A DNA stretch of 64,000 nt from Rhodobacter sp. CZR27 (GTDB taxonomy: Bacteria > Pseudomonadota > Alphaproteobacteria > Rhodobacterales > Rhodobacteraceae), in the NCBI RefSeq assembly GCF_002407205.1, contig NZ_CP023548.1, positions 1,512,501 to 1,576,500 on the forward strand, given 5' to 3'. Below, in pieces: positions 8,861-18,445 of the stretch (position 1 is its first letter; every line of letters begins with the position of its first letter). The translations under genes were made by a program, and so were the position numbers. The notes beneath the pieces are model-generated. The model saw only the letters and a list, made by a program, of their open reading frames with translations, was not told where the DNA came from and searched no databases.

Positions 8861-8875
8861 GCAAGTTCGGTGCCA
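8861..8875 (-). promoter_or_regulatory. Sigma-54 promoter before fliK
   Basis: The minus strand reads TGGCACC-GAAC-TTGC followed by A, a near-consensus -24/-12 element. The predicted transcript start is only about 16 bases before the fliK ATG, so the 5' leader is very short. Confidence 0.9.
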
Positions 8876-8895
8876 GTGCCGCCCCGGCCCCGGTC

Positions 8896-9309
8896 TCAGC
8901 CGCGGCGTGGGGCGGGGCGCAGGGCATCGGCCTTCGCCAGCCTCTCCTCGGCCTCGGCGGCGCGGGTGGTGGTGGCGGCGTCCTGCAAGTGGCGCGTGCG
9001 ATGATCCTGTCGCGCCATCTCGGCCTGCGCCTGTGCGAGCGCCAGTTCCAGATCCGCGGCGCGTGCGGCGCTGATCCGGGCCTGCTCGGCGATCTGCAGG
9101 TTCAGCCGGTGGGCGCGGAACAGATCGGCCGCAGCGACCGGGCCGCCGCCATCGGTCCGGCGCCCCTCCAGCATCTGCGTCAGCCGCTCGGCCAGGGCTG
9201 CAGCTTCGGCATGGCGGTCGCGCGCCTCGCGCAGCGCGCCCTGGGCCTGCATCAGGCGCACCGTCTCGCGCCGGGCCATCAGGCCGAGAAGATGGGATTT
9301 ACCCCGCAT
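8896..9309 (-). CDS. fliJ: FliJ, export ATPase central-stalk protein
   Basis: 137 residues, nearly all charged or alanine-rich heptads, giving a continuous antiparallel coiled coil. This size and position directly after fliI fit FliJ, which sits in the FliI hexamer like the gamma subunit of F-ATPase and escorts chaperones. Sequence is poorly conserved in this family, so the call relies on coiled-coil content and gene order. It starts one base after the fliI stop. Confidence 0.88.
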   Translation of the reverse strand: MRGKSHLLGLMARRETVRLMQAQGALREARDRHAEAAALAERLTQMLEGRRTDGGGPVAAADLFRAHRLNLQIAEQARISAARAADLELALAQAQAEMARQDHRTRHLQDAATTTRAAEAEERLAKADALRPAPRRG

Positions 9310-9310
9310 G

Positions 9311-10639
9311 CTACATCCCCGTCAGCGCGAGCAGCGCGGCGCGGCTTGCGTCGAAATCCGCAGGCTCGTGCGGTCCCTGTCCGATCAGCTCGCGGATCCG
9401 CGGCCAGAGTTGCACCGCCTGGTCGAGATCGGCGTCCTGCCCGGCCGCATAGCCGCCCATCAGCATCAGGTCGCGGTTCTCGGTATAAAGCGAGATCAGC
9501 TGGCGCAGCCGGGCCGCGGCCTTGCGGTGGCGCTCGTCCACCACGTCGTTCATGGTGCGGCTGACCGAATGCGGGATGTCGATGGCGGGATAGAGGCCCA
9601 TCTGGGTCTGTCGCCGTGAAAGCACGAAATGCCCGTCAAGGATCGCCCGCGCGGTATCGACCACCGGGTCGTTCGTGGTGTCGTCGCCGTCGGCAAGGAC
9701 GGTGTAGATCGCGGTGATCGCGCCCTCGCCGGGCAGGCCCGGGCCCGTGCGCTCGATCAGGCCGGGGATCATCGAGACGACCGAGGGCGGATAGCCCTTG
9801 GCGGTCGGCTGCTCGCCGAGGGCCAGGCCCACCTCGCGCTGCGCGTGCGCGACGCGCGTCAGGCTGTCCATGATCAGCAGCACCTGCCGCCCCTGCGCGC
9901 GGTAGTATTCCGCGATGGCCGTTGCGCGGCGGGCGGCGCGCAGGCGCAGCAGCGGCGATCGGTCGGCGGGCACCGCGACCATGCAGAGCTTGCAGGCCGC
10001 TTCGCCCTTCATCACCGAGGCCGCGAAGGCGCCGACCTCGCGCGCGCGTTCGCCGATCAGTCCCACCACGATCACGTCGGCGGCGGTATAGCGCGTCATC
10101 ATCTCGATCAGCACCGACTTGCCGACGCCCGATCCGGCGACGATGCCGATCCGCTGGCCCTGTCCCACCGTCAGCGCCGCATTGATCGCCCGAACGCCCA
10201 CGTCCAGCGGGCGGCTGACCGGCGTACGGGCGAGCGGGTTCATCGGACGCCCCGCCAGCGGCCATTCCTCGGGGCAGTCGGGCGGGGCGAGGCCGTCGAG
10301 CGGCGCGCCCTCGGCGTCGATCACCCGGCCGAGCAGCGCGGGGCCCACGGCCGCCATCTGCCCGCCGGGGATCAGGCGCACGCGGGCCCCCGCGATCACC
10401 GGGGCGCGCATCTGGTCGAGGAACAGCAGGTTGCGCCCCTTGGCGAAACCGATCACCTCGCCCTGAACCTCCGGGCCGGTCTCGGTCTCGACCCGGCAAA
10501 GGGCGCCGGGACTGGCCGGAAATCCGGCGCATTCAAGGATCAGCCCGTCGTAGCGGCTGACGCGGCCGGTGACCTGCGGCGCCTGCCGGTGCGGCATCTG
10601 GCCAAGATGGTGCTCAATGCTCTCGATCACCGCGTTCAT
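9311..10639 (-). CDS. fliI: FliI, flagellum-specific export ATPase
   Basis: 442 residues, related to the F1 beta subunit. Walker A (AGSGVGKS) is at ~168-175. Walker B (VLLIMDSLTR) is at ~252-261, with the conserved GYPPSV and DGDDTTNDP loops after it. The hexamer energises substrate delivery to the export gate. The start ATG overlaps the fliH stop (ATGA). All catalytic motifs are present. Confidence 0.97.
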   Translation of the reverse strand: MNAVIESIEHHLGQMPHRQAPQVTGRVSRYDGLILECAGFPASPGALCRVETETGPEVQGEVIGFAKGRNLLFLDQMRAPVIAGARVRLIPGGQMAAVGPALLGRVIDAEGAPLDGLAPPDCPEEWPLAGRPMNPLARTPVSRPLDVGVRAINAALTVGQGQRIGIVAGSGVGKSVLIEMMTRYTAADVIVVGLIGERAREVGAFAASVMKGEAACKLCMVAVPADRSPLLRLRAARRATAIAEYYRAQGRQVLLIMDSLTRVAHAQREVGLALGEQPTAKGYPPSVVSMIPGLIERTGPGLPGEGAITAIYTVLADGDDTTNDPVVDTARAILDGHFVLSRRQTQMGLYPAIDIPHSVSRTMNDVVDERHRKAAARLRQLISLYTENRDLMLMGGYAAGQDADLDQAVQLWPRIRELIGQGPHEPADFDASRAALLALTGM

Positions 10640-11367
10640 CGTGACCCGCCCAGCAGATCGGCGAGAACGATCCCCTCGGCGCGGATCTCGACATCCCCGC
10701 GGGCGAGGCGCGGATCGGGCTGCAGCCGCGCCGCGGCCAGCAGCTCCGACGTGCCGAGATGCGGCGTCATCGCGGCCAGATCGTCGGGGTTCAGCCGAAG
10801 GGCGACCTGGCGCAGGCCCTGCGACACGCGGTCGGCCAGCGCCTCGATCCGCGCCACGAAGGTCTCGGGGTGGTCGTCGATGGCAAGCCCCGCCCGCTGG
10901 GCGGCAAGCGCGCGCACCGCCTGGTCGATCGCCTCGGCAAGCCGGGCGGTGTCCGCGGCCGCGGGCGAGGCGAGCCGCGCCACCGCGGCCTCGAAGGCGG
11001 CACGCGCCGTGGCGAGCGCCGCCTGCGCCTCGGCCCGTCCGGCCAGGTTGCCTTCGGCAAGGCCCGCGGCATGCCCCTCGCGCCAGCCTTCGGCATGGCC
11101 CGCCGCGTGCCCCTCGGCCCGCGCAGCCTCCAGGGCCTGCGGGTCCGGCGCCTGAGGCAGCGCCTGCACCTCGGCCGGGTCCGGCTCCGGCAGCAGGATG
11201 GCATCCGCCTCGGATGCGATGCCCCGGACGAGACCGGCAAGCGGGGTCGCGCGGAACGGCGTGGCCGGGTCGGGCAGTGAAAGCGGCGTGCGGCCGAATC
11301 CGCGCGCGGCAGAGTCGCGGATCATCGCCAGCACGTCCTCGGGACCGATGGGGCTTTGTGCGTTCAT
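10636..11367 (-). CDS. fliH: FliH, negative regulator of FliI
   Basis: 243 residues. The middle (~88-118) shows the repeated A/GxxxG pattern typical of FliH (EGHAAGHAEGWREGHAAG). Helical segments and a C-terminal V-ATPase E-subunit-like domain follow. FliH dimers hold FliI and dock it on FliN at the C ring. It is placed between fliG and fliI and overlaps fliI. The start is 3 bases after the fliG stop. Confidence 0.9.
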   Translation of the reverse strand: MNAQSPIGPEDVLAMIRDSAARGFGRTPLSLPDPATPFRATPLAGLVRGIASEADAILLPEPDPAEVQALPQAPDPQALEAARAEGHAAGHAEGWREGHAAGLAEGNLAGRAEAQAALATARAAFEAAVARLASPAAADTARLAEAIDQAVRALAAQRAGLAIDDHPETFVARIEALADRVSQGLRQVALRLNPDDLAAMTPHLGTSELLAAARLQPDPRLARGDVEIRAEGIVLADLLGGSR

Positions 11368-11370
11368 GCC

Positions 11371-12393
11371 TTACACCATCTGTTCGCCGCCGCGGCCGGC
11401 GAGGACGATCGTGCCCTCGTCCGACAGCTGCCGGGCCACCGCGATGATCTGCTTCTGGGCCGCCTGCACGTCGGTCAGCCGCACCGGACCCATCGCATCC
11501 ATCTCGTCGCGGAGGTTGGCGGCCGCGCGGGTGGACATGCAGCCCAGGATCTTCGCCCGCAGCAACTCGTCCGCGCCCTTCAGCGCCAGCACCAGCACGT
11601 CGTTCTCGACCGAGCGCAGCAGCGTCTGAAGCGAGCGGTCGTCGGACTTGATGAGGTTGTCGAACACGAACATGTTGTCCTGGATCGACTGCATCAGGTC
11701 CTTGTCGTCCTTGCGGATGTCGCGCAGGATCCGCGCCTCGGTCGCGGTGCGGGTGAAGTTCATGATCTTCGCCGCCGCCTTCACGCCGCCGATCTGGCTC
11801 GCGCGCATGGTGGTCGAGGCCTTGAACTTGCGCTGCATGACCTGTTCCAGATCGGCCAGCGCCTCGGGCTGAACGGTGTTCAGCGAGGCGATGCGCTGGA
11901 TTACCTCGGGCTGCACCTCCTCGGGCAGAAGCGTCAGCACCTGCGCCGCCAGCGCATGGTCGAGGCAGGCGATGGTCAGCGCCATGATCTGGGGATGCTC
12001 GTCCACCAGAAGCTCGGCGATCGAAGGCGCATCCATCCAATCGAGGATTTCCAGCGGCCGCTCGCTGGATGACTGGCCGATGCGCGAGATCACCGTCTCG
12101 GCCTTGTCCTCGCCGAAGGCGGCCGAGAGCACGTTGCGGATATAGCCCGCCGCGCCGAACCCAAGGCCGGTCTGCCGGCGCAGCGTTTCGAGGAAATCCT
12201 CGAGCACAAGCGAAAGCGTGTCCTGATCGACGCCCCGCACCGTATACATCGCGGCGCCCAGATGCTGCACCTCGCGCGGGGAAAGGTTGCGCATGATCTG
12301 CGCAGCGGTGGCCTCGCCGAACAGCATCAGCAGGATCGCGGCCTTCTGCGTGCCCGACAGCGTCTTGAAGTTGGAGGCGGCGGCTTTGCTCAT
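11371..12393 (-). CDS. fliG: FliG, rotor torque-generating protein
   Basis: 340 residues, full length. N, middle and C domains are all recognisable: QKAAILLMLFGE near the start, the EHPQIMALTIACL middle-domain motif, and a C-terminal torque helix with charged residues in MKGADELLRAKILGCMSTRAA-like order (~285-320). It links the FliF ring to the C ring and interacts with the stator. It follows fliF by one base. Confidence 0.96.
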   Translation of the reverse strand: MSKAAASNFKTLSGTQKAAILLMLFGEATAAQIMRNLSPREVQHLGAAMYTVRGVDQDTLSLVLEDFLETLRRQTGLGFGAAGYIRNVLSAAFGEDKAETVISRIGQSSSERPLEILDWMDAPSIAELLVDEHPQIMALTIACLDHALAAQVLTLLPEEVQPEVIQRIASLNTVQPEALADLEQVMQRKFKASTTMRASQIGGVKAAAKIMNFTRTATEARILRDIRKDDKDLMQSIQDNMFVFDNLIKSDDRSLQTLLRSVENDVLVLALKGADELLRAKILGCMSTRAAANLRDEMDAMGPVRLTDVQAAQKQIIAVARQLSDEGTIVLAGRGGEQMV

Positions 12394-12394
12394 C

Positions 12395-14113
12395 TCAGTT
12401 CACGGTGTCGAGTTCCGAGGCGATCATCTGGCGGAACGTCGTGGCAATCCGGCCCGCGTCCTCCTCGACCAGCTTGCGGATCACCAGGATCTGCTCCTCG
12501 TGGCTTTTGGCGGCGTCGAGCATGTTCTTGGTCAGCGCGCCCTGCCGGGCCTTGAGCCGGGCGCGCACGTCATCGAGGCTTTCGCCTTCGCCAACCTCGA
12601 CCGCGGCTTCGTCGGGCGTGAGGCCTTGGGTGCCGGCGGCGGCCGGCGCCGGCAGCAGCACGCGGTTCAGGATCGGGCGCACGACGCCAAGGGCGACCAC
12701 GGCCAGCGCCGCCAGCAGGAACACCTGCCGCGCGACATCCGCGACCCAGGGCTGCGAGGTCCAGCCCGCGGGCTCGGTCGCGATCGTGTCGAGGAAGGGC
12801 TGGGCGGTGATCGTCACCGCATCGCCGCGGCCCTCGTCGAAGCCGATGGCCGAGCGGGTCAGCCGTTCCAGGTCCGCCTTCAGCGCATCGGGCAGAAGCG
12901 GGGGCGGCGGGGCCTCAGGGTCCTCGGCCGCGGGCTGCGGCTGTGCGCGCACCAGGACCGCCGCGCTGATGCGCATGATGCGGGCGGTGGCGGGCTGGGT
13001 GGTCTCGACCTTGCGGCTGATCTCGAAGTTGCGGGTCGATCCGGTGGAGCGGCTGCGAAGCGCGGGCTGCGCCGCCTCAGGCGCCTTCGCCGGAGCCTCG
13101 GGCGACAGCTGCGCCTCGGCCGGCGGCGTGTTCGACACCGCGCCGGGGATGCCCTTGGCCTGCGGGTCGGCGCTTTCCTCGACCTGGCTCTGTTCCGACA
13201 GCAGCGCCGAACGCTCGGGGTCGACCTGTTCCTCGCGGATCTCCTGCCGGGTGAAGTCCATGTCGATCGTCACCTGCACGGCGAGGTTGCCGGGCCCCGC
13301 GATCGGCGTCAGCAGGCTTTCGATGCGGTTGCGGTAGAGCGTCTCCATCTGGACGCGGTGCTGGAGCTGGCGGTCGTTGACCAGCGCGCCGGGATCGTCG
13401 GATCCGCGCGACAGAAGGCGCCCCATCTGGTCCACCACCGTCACGTCCTGCCGCGCCATGCCCGGCACCGAGGAGGAGACGAGGTTCACGATCGCCTCGA
13501 CCTGCGCGCCGTCAAGCGCGCGCCCGGGCGCCACCTGCAGGAAGACGCTGGCCCGCGGCGGTTGGCTGTCGCGCAGGAAGGCCGACCGCTCCGGCAGCGC
13601 CAGATGCACCCGCGCTGCCGAAACCGCCGCGATCTCGGTGATCGAGCGGGCAAGGTCCAGCTCCTGCGCCTGCCGGAGCCGCGCGGTCTCGACCGATTTC
13701 GAGGTGCCCATCGGCAGGTTGTCCAGCATGACCCCGCCATCGGGCAGGCCCTGCGGCAGGCCCTGCGACGCCAGCAGCATCCGCGCGCGGTGATAGTCGG
13801 CCTTGGGCACCGCGATGTCGCCGGTGCGGGCATCGACCACCGCGTCGATCCCGCCGCCGGTCAGCGTGTCGATCACGCGCGCCTTCTCGGCCTCGGGCAG
13901 GCCGGGATAAAGCGTCATCCGGGCGGGCTCGCGCATCAGGAACCAGCCGGCGAGCGCCATGGCGGTGATCGACAGGATCACGATGGCGGGCAGGGCGCGG
14001 CGCAGGCCCGGCTGGTCGGCAAAGCGCTGCACCTGGGTCAGCGCACCGCGGACCTGCGCCACCAGCGCGTTTTCCGGGCCGCGAACCGCCGGAGGGGTGG
14101 GAGAGAGGGCCAT
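12395..14113 (-). CDS. fliF: FliF, MS-ring protein
   Basis: 572 residues. One membrane helix lies near the N-terminus (~45-65) and a second near ~455-475. Between them is the YscJ/FliF ring-building domain (~70-240, including GLPEAEKARVIDTL and LASQGLPQG), then the variable FliF C domain. The cytoplasmic tail (~480-572) would bind FliG. FliF is the first structure laid down in assembly. It is co-transcribed with fleT and fliE upstream. Confidence 0.96.
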   Translation of the reverse strand: MALSPTPPAVRGPENALVAQVRGALTQVQRFADQPGLRRALPAIVILSITAMALAGWFLMREPARMTLYPGLPEAEKARVIDTLTGGGIDAVVDARTGDIAVPKADYHRARMLLASQGLPQGLPDGGVMLDNLPMGTSKSVETARLRQAQELDLARSITEIAAVSAARVHLALPERSAFLRDSQPPRASVFLQVAPGRALDGAQVEAIVNLVSSSVPGMARQDVTVVDQMGRLLSRGSDDPGALVNDRQLQHRVQMETLYRNRIESLLTPIAGPGNLAVQVTIDMDFTRQEIREEQVDPERSALLSEQSQVEESADPQAKGIPGAVSNTPPAEAQLSPEAPAKAPEAAQPALRSRSTGSTRNFEISRKVETTQPATARIMRISAAVLVRAQPQPAAEDPEAPPPPLLPDALKADLERLTRSAIGFDEGRGDAVTITAQPFLDTIATEPAGWTSQPWVADVARQVFLLAALAVVALGVVRPILNRVLLPAPAAAGTQGLTPDEAAVEVGEGESLDDVRARLKARQGALTKNMLDAAKSHEEQILVIRKLVEEDAGRIATTFRQMIASELDTVN

Positions 14114-14132
14114 CTGTCGGTCTCCCCGGTGC

Positions 14133-14456
14133 TCAGACCGGCATGTTCATGATGTCGCGGTAGGCGCCGAGCGCCTTGTTCCGCACGTTCAGCGCCAGCT
14201 GGAACCCGAGCGACGAGACCTGCTGGCTGATCATCACCTCGGCGAGGTTCGAGCTCTGGCCGGTCTCGAAGGCCGCGGCCTTGTCGCCCGCTTCGGCCTG
14301 CGCCTTGGCCAGATCCTGGATCGCGCCGCCAAGGCGTTCGCTGAAGGCGGGGGCCTGTGTCTTCTCGGTCGAAGTGACGGGCTCGGGGCGCTGGGTAGCG
14401 GTGGGCCCGTACAGCGCCACCAGCGGCGAGGCGCCGGAGATGCCGTTGATGCTCAT
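14133..14456 (-). CDS. fliE: FliE, MS-ring/rod junction protein
   Basis: 107 residues. The C-terminal half carries the conserved FliE pattern (LAEVMISQQVSSLGFQLALNVRNKAL, then YRDIMNMPV at the end). FliE joins the MS ring to the rod and is an early export substrate. It starts 13 bases after fleT and so shares its sigma-54 transcript. Confidence 0.95.
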   Translation of the reverse strand: MSINGISGASPLVALYGPTATQRPEPVTSTEKTQAPAFSERLGGAIQDLAKAQAEAGDKAAAFETGQSSNLAEVMISQQVSSLGFQLALNVRNKALGAYRDIMNMPV

Positions 14457-14469
14457 GGGTCGGACCTCG

Positions 14470-15612
<1,143 letters not shown>

Positions 15613-15652
15613 GGCTGCCCCTCGACGTTTCTTGCCTCTTGCCGGACAGGAG

Positions 15653-15667
15653 GCAGGAGTCGTGCCA
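15653..15667 (-). promoter_or_regulatory. Sigma-54 promoter before fleT
   Basis: The minus strand reads TGGCACG-ACTC-CTGC, with perfect spacing and one mismatch at the first -12 base. It is 41 bases upstream of fleT. In R. sphaeroides, fleT is reported to be activated by FleQ alone as a separate class, so a distinct architecture here is expected. Confidence 0.85.
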
Positions 15668-15705
15668 GATCGCGCAGGTGCCCGCGAAAAATTTTGCGGG
15701 CCTGC

Positions 15706-15732
15706 TAAAACGGCCCGCGGGCGGGTCGATAG
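15706..15732 (+). promoter_or_regulatory. Sigma-28 (FliA)-like promoter upstream of the chemotaxis operon
   Basis: The sequence is TAAA, 15 bases, then GTCGATAG, against the sigma-28 consensus TAAA-N15-GCCGATAA. It points toward the ORF at 16027 and cheA4. The distance to the first credible start is ~290 bases, which is long. It would place this chemotaxis operon under FliA. The match was made by eye. Confidence 0.6.
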
Positions 15733-16026
15733 AGCATCCCAGACCGGGTCTCGCGGCCCTCCACCCGCCCATGCGCGTCGAAGATCCGTCGGGGCCCGCC
15801 CGGACACGAGGGCTGCACGGCTTTCCGACAGCACTTTCGGCTCGGGGTGGATGACCGCCCGGACGCCGGCCCGACTTTCGCCGCGGCGATACCTGCCGAA
15901 GGCTGTGTCGCTGCGGGTGCGCCCATACGAAAGGTTGGGGCGGTTCCATCCGTCAGACGGCTCACATTCCTGCCGTTCGGGTCGTTCTGCGTCGGACGGA
16001 ACAGAAGAATGCGGGGCCAGAGCGTC

Positions 16027-16332
16027 ATGCTGTCAAAAACGTACCATCTCAAATTCCCGAGTCTCGACGCGGCCCAGATCGCGGTCCCGTTCGTGATCGA
16101 GGCGCTCGGGAACGCCATCCCAACCTGCAACCTGAGCGGCCTGAACGTGCTGATCTCCAAGGAAGGCGACGTGTCGATCAACGTCTTCTTCCCGGCGATC
16201 GGCGAGCTGAAGAACTTCGAGAAGAAGCACGGCGGCTTCCTCGACACGATGAAGAAGACCTTCCTGTTCAAGTCCACCGGATTTGACGGCGTCTGCATCT
16301 TCAACTTCGACCGGAACGAGGAGGCCGCCTGA
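16027..16332 (+). CDS. Unknown 101-residue protein between fleT and cheA4
   Basis: 101 residues, no family recognised, no signal peptide or membrane helix. It reads as a small alpha/beta protein: a hydrophobic beta-type start, [20 protein letters not shown] in the middle and a lysine-rich run ([18 protein letters not shown]). Phe and Lys content and A/T-ending codons are higher than in neighbours, so it may have a different history. ATG 16027 is used, and an in-frame ATG at 16009 is also possible. It sits just before cheA4 on the same strand, so it may be the first gene of the chemotaxis transcript. Function unknown. Confidence 0.6.
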   Translation: MLSKTYHLKFPSLDAAQIAVPFVIEALGNAIPTCNLSGLNVLISKEGDVSINVFFPAIGELKNFEKKHGGFLDTMKKTFLFKSTGFDGVCIFNFDRNEEAA

Positions 16333-16439
16333 GCGCGCGTCCCGCGACAGGCATTCGCCATGATCCATCCGGTCTCCGTCATCCTTCCGTGCAGCAGGGC
16401 CCAGGCCCCGCACCCCGGCGCCCCACGGGGTGATGGGCC

Positions 16440-17639
16440 ATGAGCGCGGCGACCGATACCGGGCCCGACGGCGGGCTGATGCGCGTTTCGTCCCAGAAGA
16501 TCAGTCGCCTGATGGATCTGGTGGGGGAACTGTCGCTGTCGGTCTCCGAGACCGTCCATTCGCCCGATCTGGAAGGGCTGGAGTTGGCCGCCTTCGACGC
16601 CGCCGTGCACCGCCTGACGATGATCGTGCGCGAGGTGCAGGATGCGGCGACCGAGCTGCGTCTGGTGCCGGTCGACGAGGTCTTCAAGCGCCTGCGCCGC
16701 ATGGTGCGCGAGCTGGAACGCCAGACCGGCAAGTCGATCGAGATGGTGCTCGAGGGCGAGGATACCGCCATCGACAAGCTGGTGGCCGATCAGCTCTACG
16801 ACCCGCTCCTGCATGTGGTGCGGAACTCGGCCGACCACGGGCTCGAGACGCCCGACGAGCGGCGCGCCGCCGGCAAGCCCGAAACCGGGCGGATCACGCT
16901 TTCCGCCGCCCAGATCGGCAGCGAGGTGCGCATCACCGTGGCCGATGACGGCCGGGGTCTCTCGCGCGACAAGATCCTGAAGCGGGCGCGCGAGCGCGGC
17001 CTGTTCGGCCCCGACGAGGAACCCGACCCCGCGACGCTCTGGAAGGTGATCTTCCAGCCCGGTTTCTCGACGGCCGAGACGGTGACGAACCTGTCGGGGC
17101 GTGGCGTCGGCATGGACGTGTTGAACGCCACGATGACGGCACTGCGCGGCCGGATCGGCGTGGACAGCCGCGCGGGGCAGGGCAGCGAGGTTTCGCTGCA
17201 CATCCCGGTCTCGCTTGCCTTCCTCGACTGCATCATCCTGCGCCTGGGCGCACGCCTCTATGCCCTGCCCATCGACGTCGTGTCCGAGATCGTCCAGCCG
17301 TCCGCGCCGGACATCATGGGCATCGGCGCCGCGGGCGGGACCGAGATGCTGCGCCTGCGCGGCCGCTGGATCCCGGTCTGCCGGCTGGAGCGGTTCTACG
17401 ACGAGGCCGGGGCCGATCTGCGCCCGCTGCCCGCGATGGTGCTGGCCGTGGTGGCGACCGCCGACGGACCCATCGCCCTGCCGGTGGACGAGGTGATCGA
17501 CCGCCAGCAGGTCGTGATGAAGCCGCTCGCCGGCCGTCTGGCGCGGGTGCGGGCCAGCTGGGGCTGCGCGCTGCTCGGCACCGGCGAGGTGGCGCTGGTC
17601 CTCGACTGCAACCGCTTGCACGGCGGGGCCGCGGCATGA
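16440..17639 (+). CDS. cheA4: CheA4, chemotaxis kinase lacking the Hpt (P1) and P2 domains
   Basis: 399 residues instead of ~650 for a full CheA. The order is P3 dimerisation (~15-75), P4 ATP-binding (N box HVVRNSADHG, G1 DDGRGLS, G2 GRGVGMD) and P5 CheW-like (~255-390). No phosphoacceptor histidine domain exists, so it cannot phosphorylate itself. In R. sphaeroides CheA4 phosphorylates the P1 domain of CheA3 in trans within the cytoplasmic cluster. It is the first che gene. Its stop overlaps the cheR start (ATGA). Confidence 0.95.
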   Translation: MSAATDTGPDGGLMRVSSQKISRLMDLVGELSLSVSETVHSPDLEGLELAAFDAAVHRLTMIVREVQDAATELRLVPVDEVFKRLRRMVRELERQTGKSIEMVLEGEDTAIDKLVADQLYDPLLHVVRNSADHGLETPDERRAAGKPETGRITLSAAQIGSEVRITVADDGRGLSRDKILKRARERGLFGPDEEPDPATLWKVIFQPGFSTAETVTNLSGRGVGMDVLNATMTALRGRIGVDSRAGQGSEVSLHIPVSLAFLDCIILRLGARLYALPIDVVSEIVQPSAPDIMGIGAAGGTEMLRLRGRWIPVCRLERFYDEAGADLRPLPAMVLAVVATADGPIALPVDEVIDRQQVVMKPLAGRLARVRASWGCALLGTGEVALVLDCNRLHGGAAA

Positions 17640-18445
17640 GCGGGCGCGAGGAAGCGGGATACGAGGCGATCCGCGTCTGGCTGAGCCGGCGCTGCGGGAT
17701 CACCTTCCCCGAGCACAAGGGCGAGTTGCTGCGCCAGCGCCTGTCGCGGGTCAAGCGGGCCTATGACCTGCCCAGCCTTGCCGACATCGCGATCCGGCTG
17801 AACGCCAGCGGGGCGCATGAGCTCGAGCTTGCGGTGATGCACGCGGCCTCGACCAACCACACCTATTTCTGCCGCGAGCCGGACGTGCTCGACGCCTTCC
17901 GCTCGCTGGTGCTGCCGGCGCTGGAGGGCCGCGACGAGATCCGGATCTGGAGCGCGGCCTGTTCCAGCGGCGACGAGGCCTATACGATCGCCATGCTGAT
18001 CGCCGAGACGCTGGGGTCCGAGGCGCTGGCGCGGACCCAGATCCTCGGGACCGACATCAGCGCGCCCATGGTCGAGCAGGCCGAGAAGGGCGTCTACAGC
18101 CGCAGGCACCTGGAGTTCGTGCCCGACGCGATGCTGCGGCGCTGGTTCGTGCCGCTGGGCGGTGGCGCCTTTCGCGTCGCGCCCGAGATCGGCGCGGCCT
18201 GCACCTTCCGCCGCATGAACCTCAAGACCCGGCCCTATCCGTTCCGCAAGCCGTTCCAGGTCATCTTCTGCCGCAACGTGCTGTATTATTTCGACCGCGA
18301 GGACCAGGCCGCCACGCTCGAGGCGATGTGGCAGGCGACCGAGCCGGGCGGCTGGCTGGTCACCAGCGTCAGCGAGAACGTGCGCGACCACGCCGTGGGC
18401 TGGCGGACGCTGTCCGGCGGGCTGAACCGGAAGGTGGCGCCATGA
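17636..18445 (+). CDS. cheR3: CheR3, chemoreceptor methyltransferase
   Basis: 269 residues, normal for CheR. It has an N-terminal helical domain, then the SAM-binding domain with WSAACSSGDEAYTIAM (~102-117) and the family motif NHTYFCREP. It methylates glutamates on chemoreceptors, probably TlpT in this cluster. Start and stop overlap cheA4 and cheB2 by four bases each, so the operon is coupled. Confidence 0.94.
   Translation: MSGREEAGYEAIRVWLSRRCGITFPEHKGELLRQRLSRVKRAYDLPSLADIAIRLNASGAHELELAVMHAASTNHTYFCREPDVLDAFRSLVLPALEGRDEIRIWSAACSSGDEAYTIAMLIAETLGSEALARTQILGTDISAPMVEQAEKGVYSRRHLEFVPDAMLRRWFVPLGGGAFRVAPEIGAACTFRRMNLKTRPYPFRKPFQVIFCRNVLYYFDREDQAATLEAMWQATEPGGWLVTSVSENVRDHAVGWRTLSGGLNRKVAP

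Noticed and set aside
15958..15973. Sigma-54-like CGGCTC...CTGC on the plus strand before the ORF at 16027
   Set aside because: The spacing between GG and GC is one base too long, which abolishes sigma-54 promoters.
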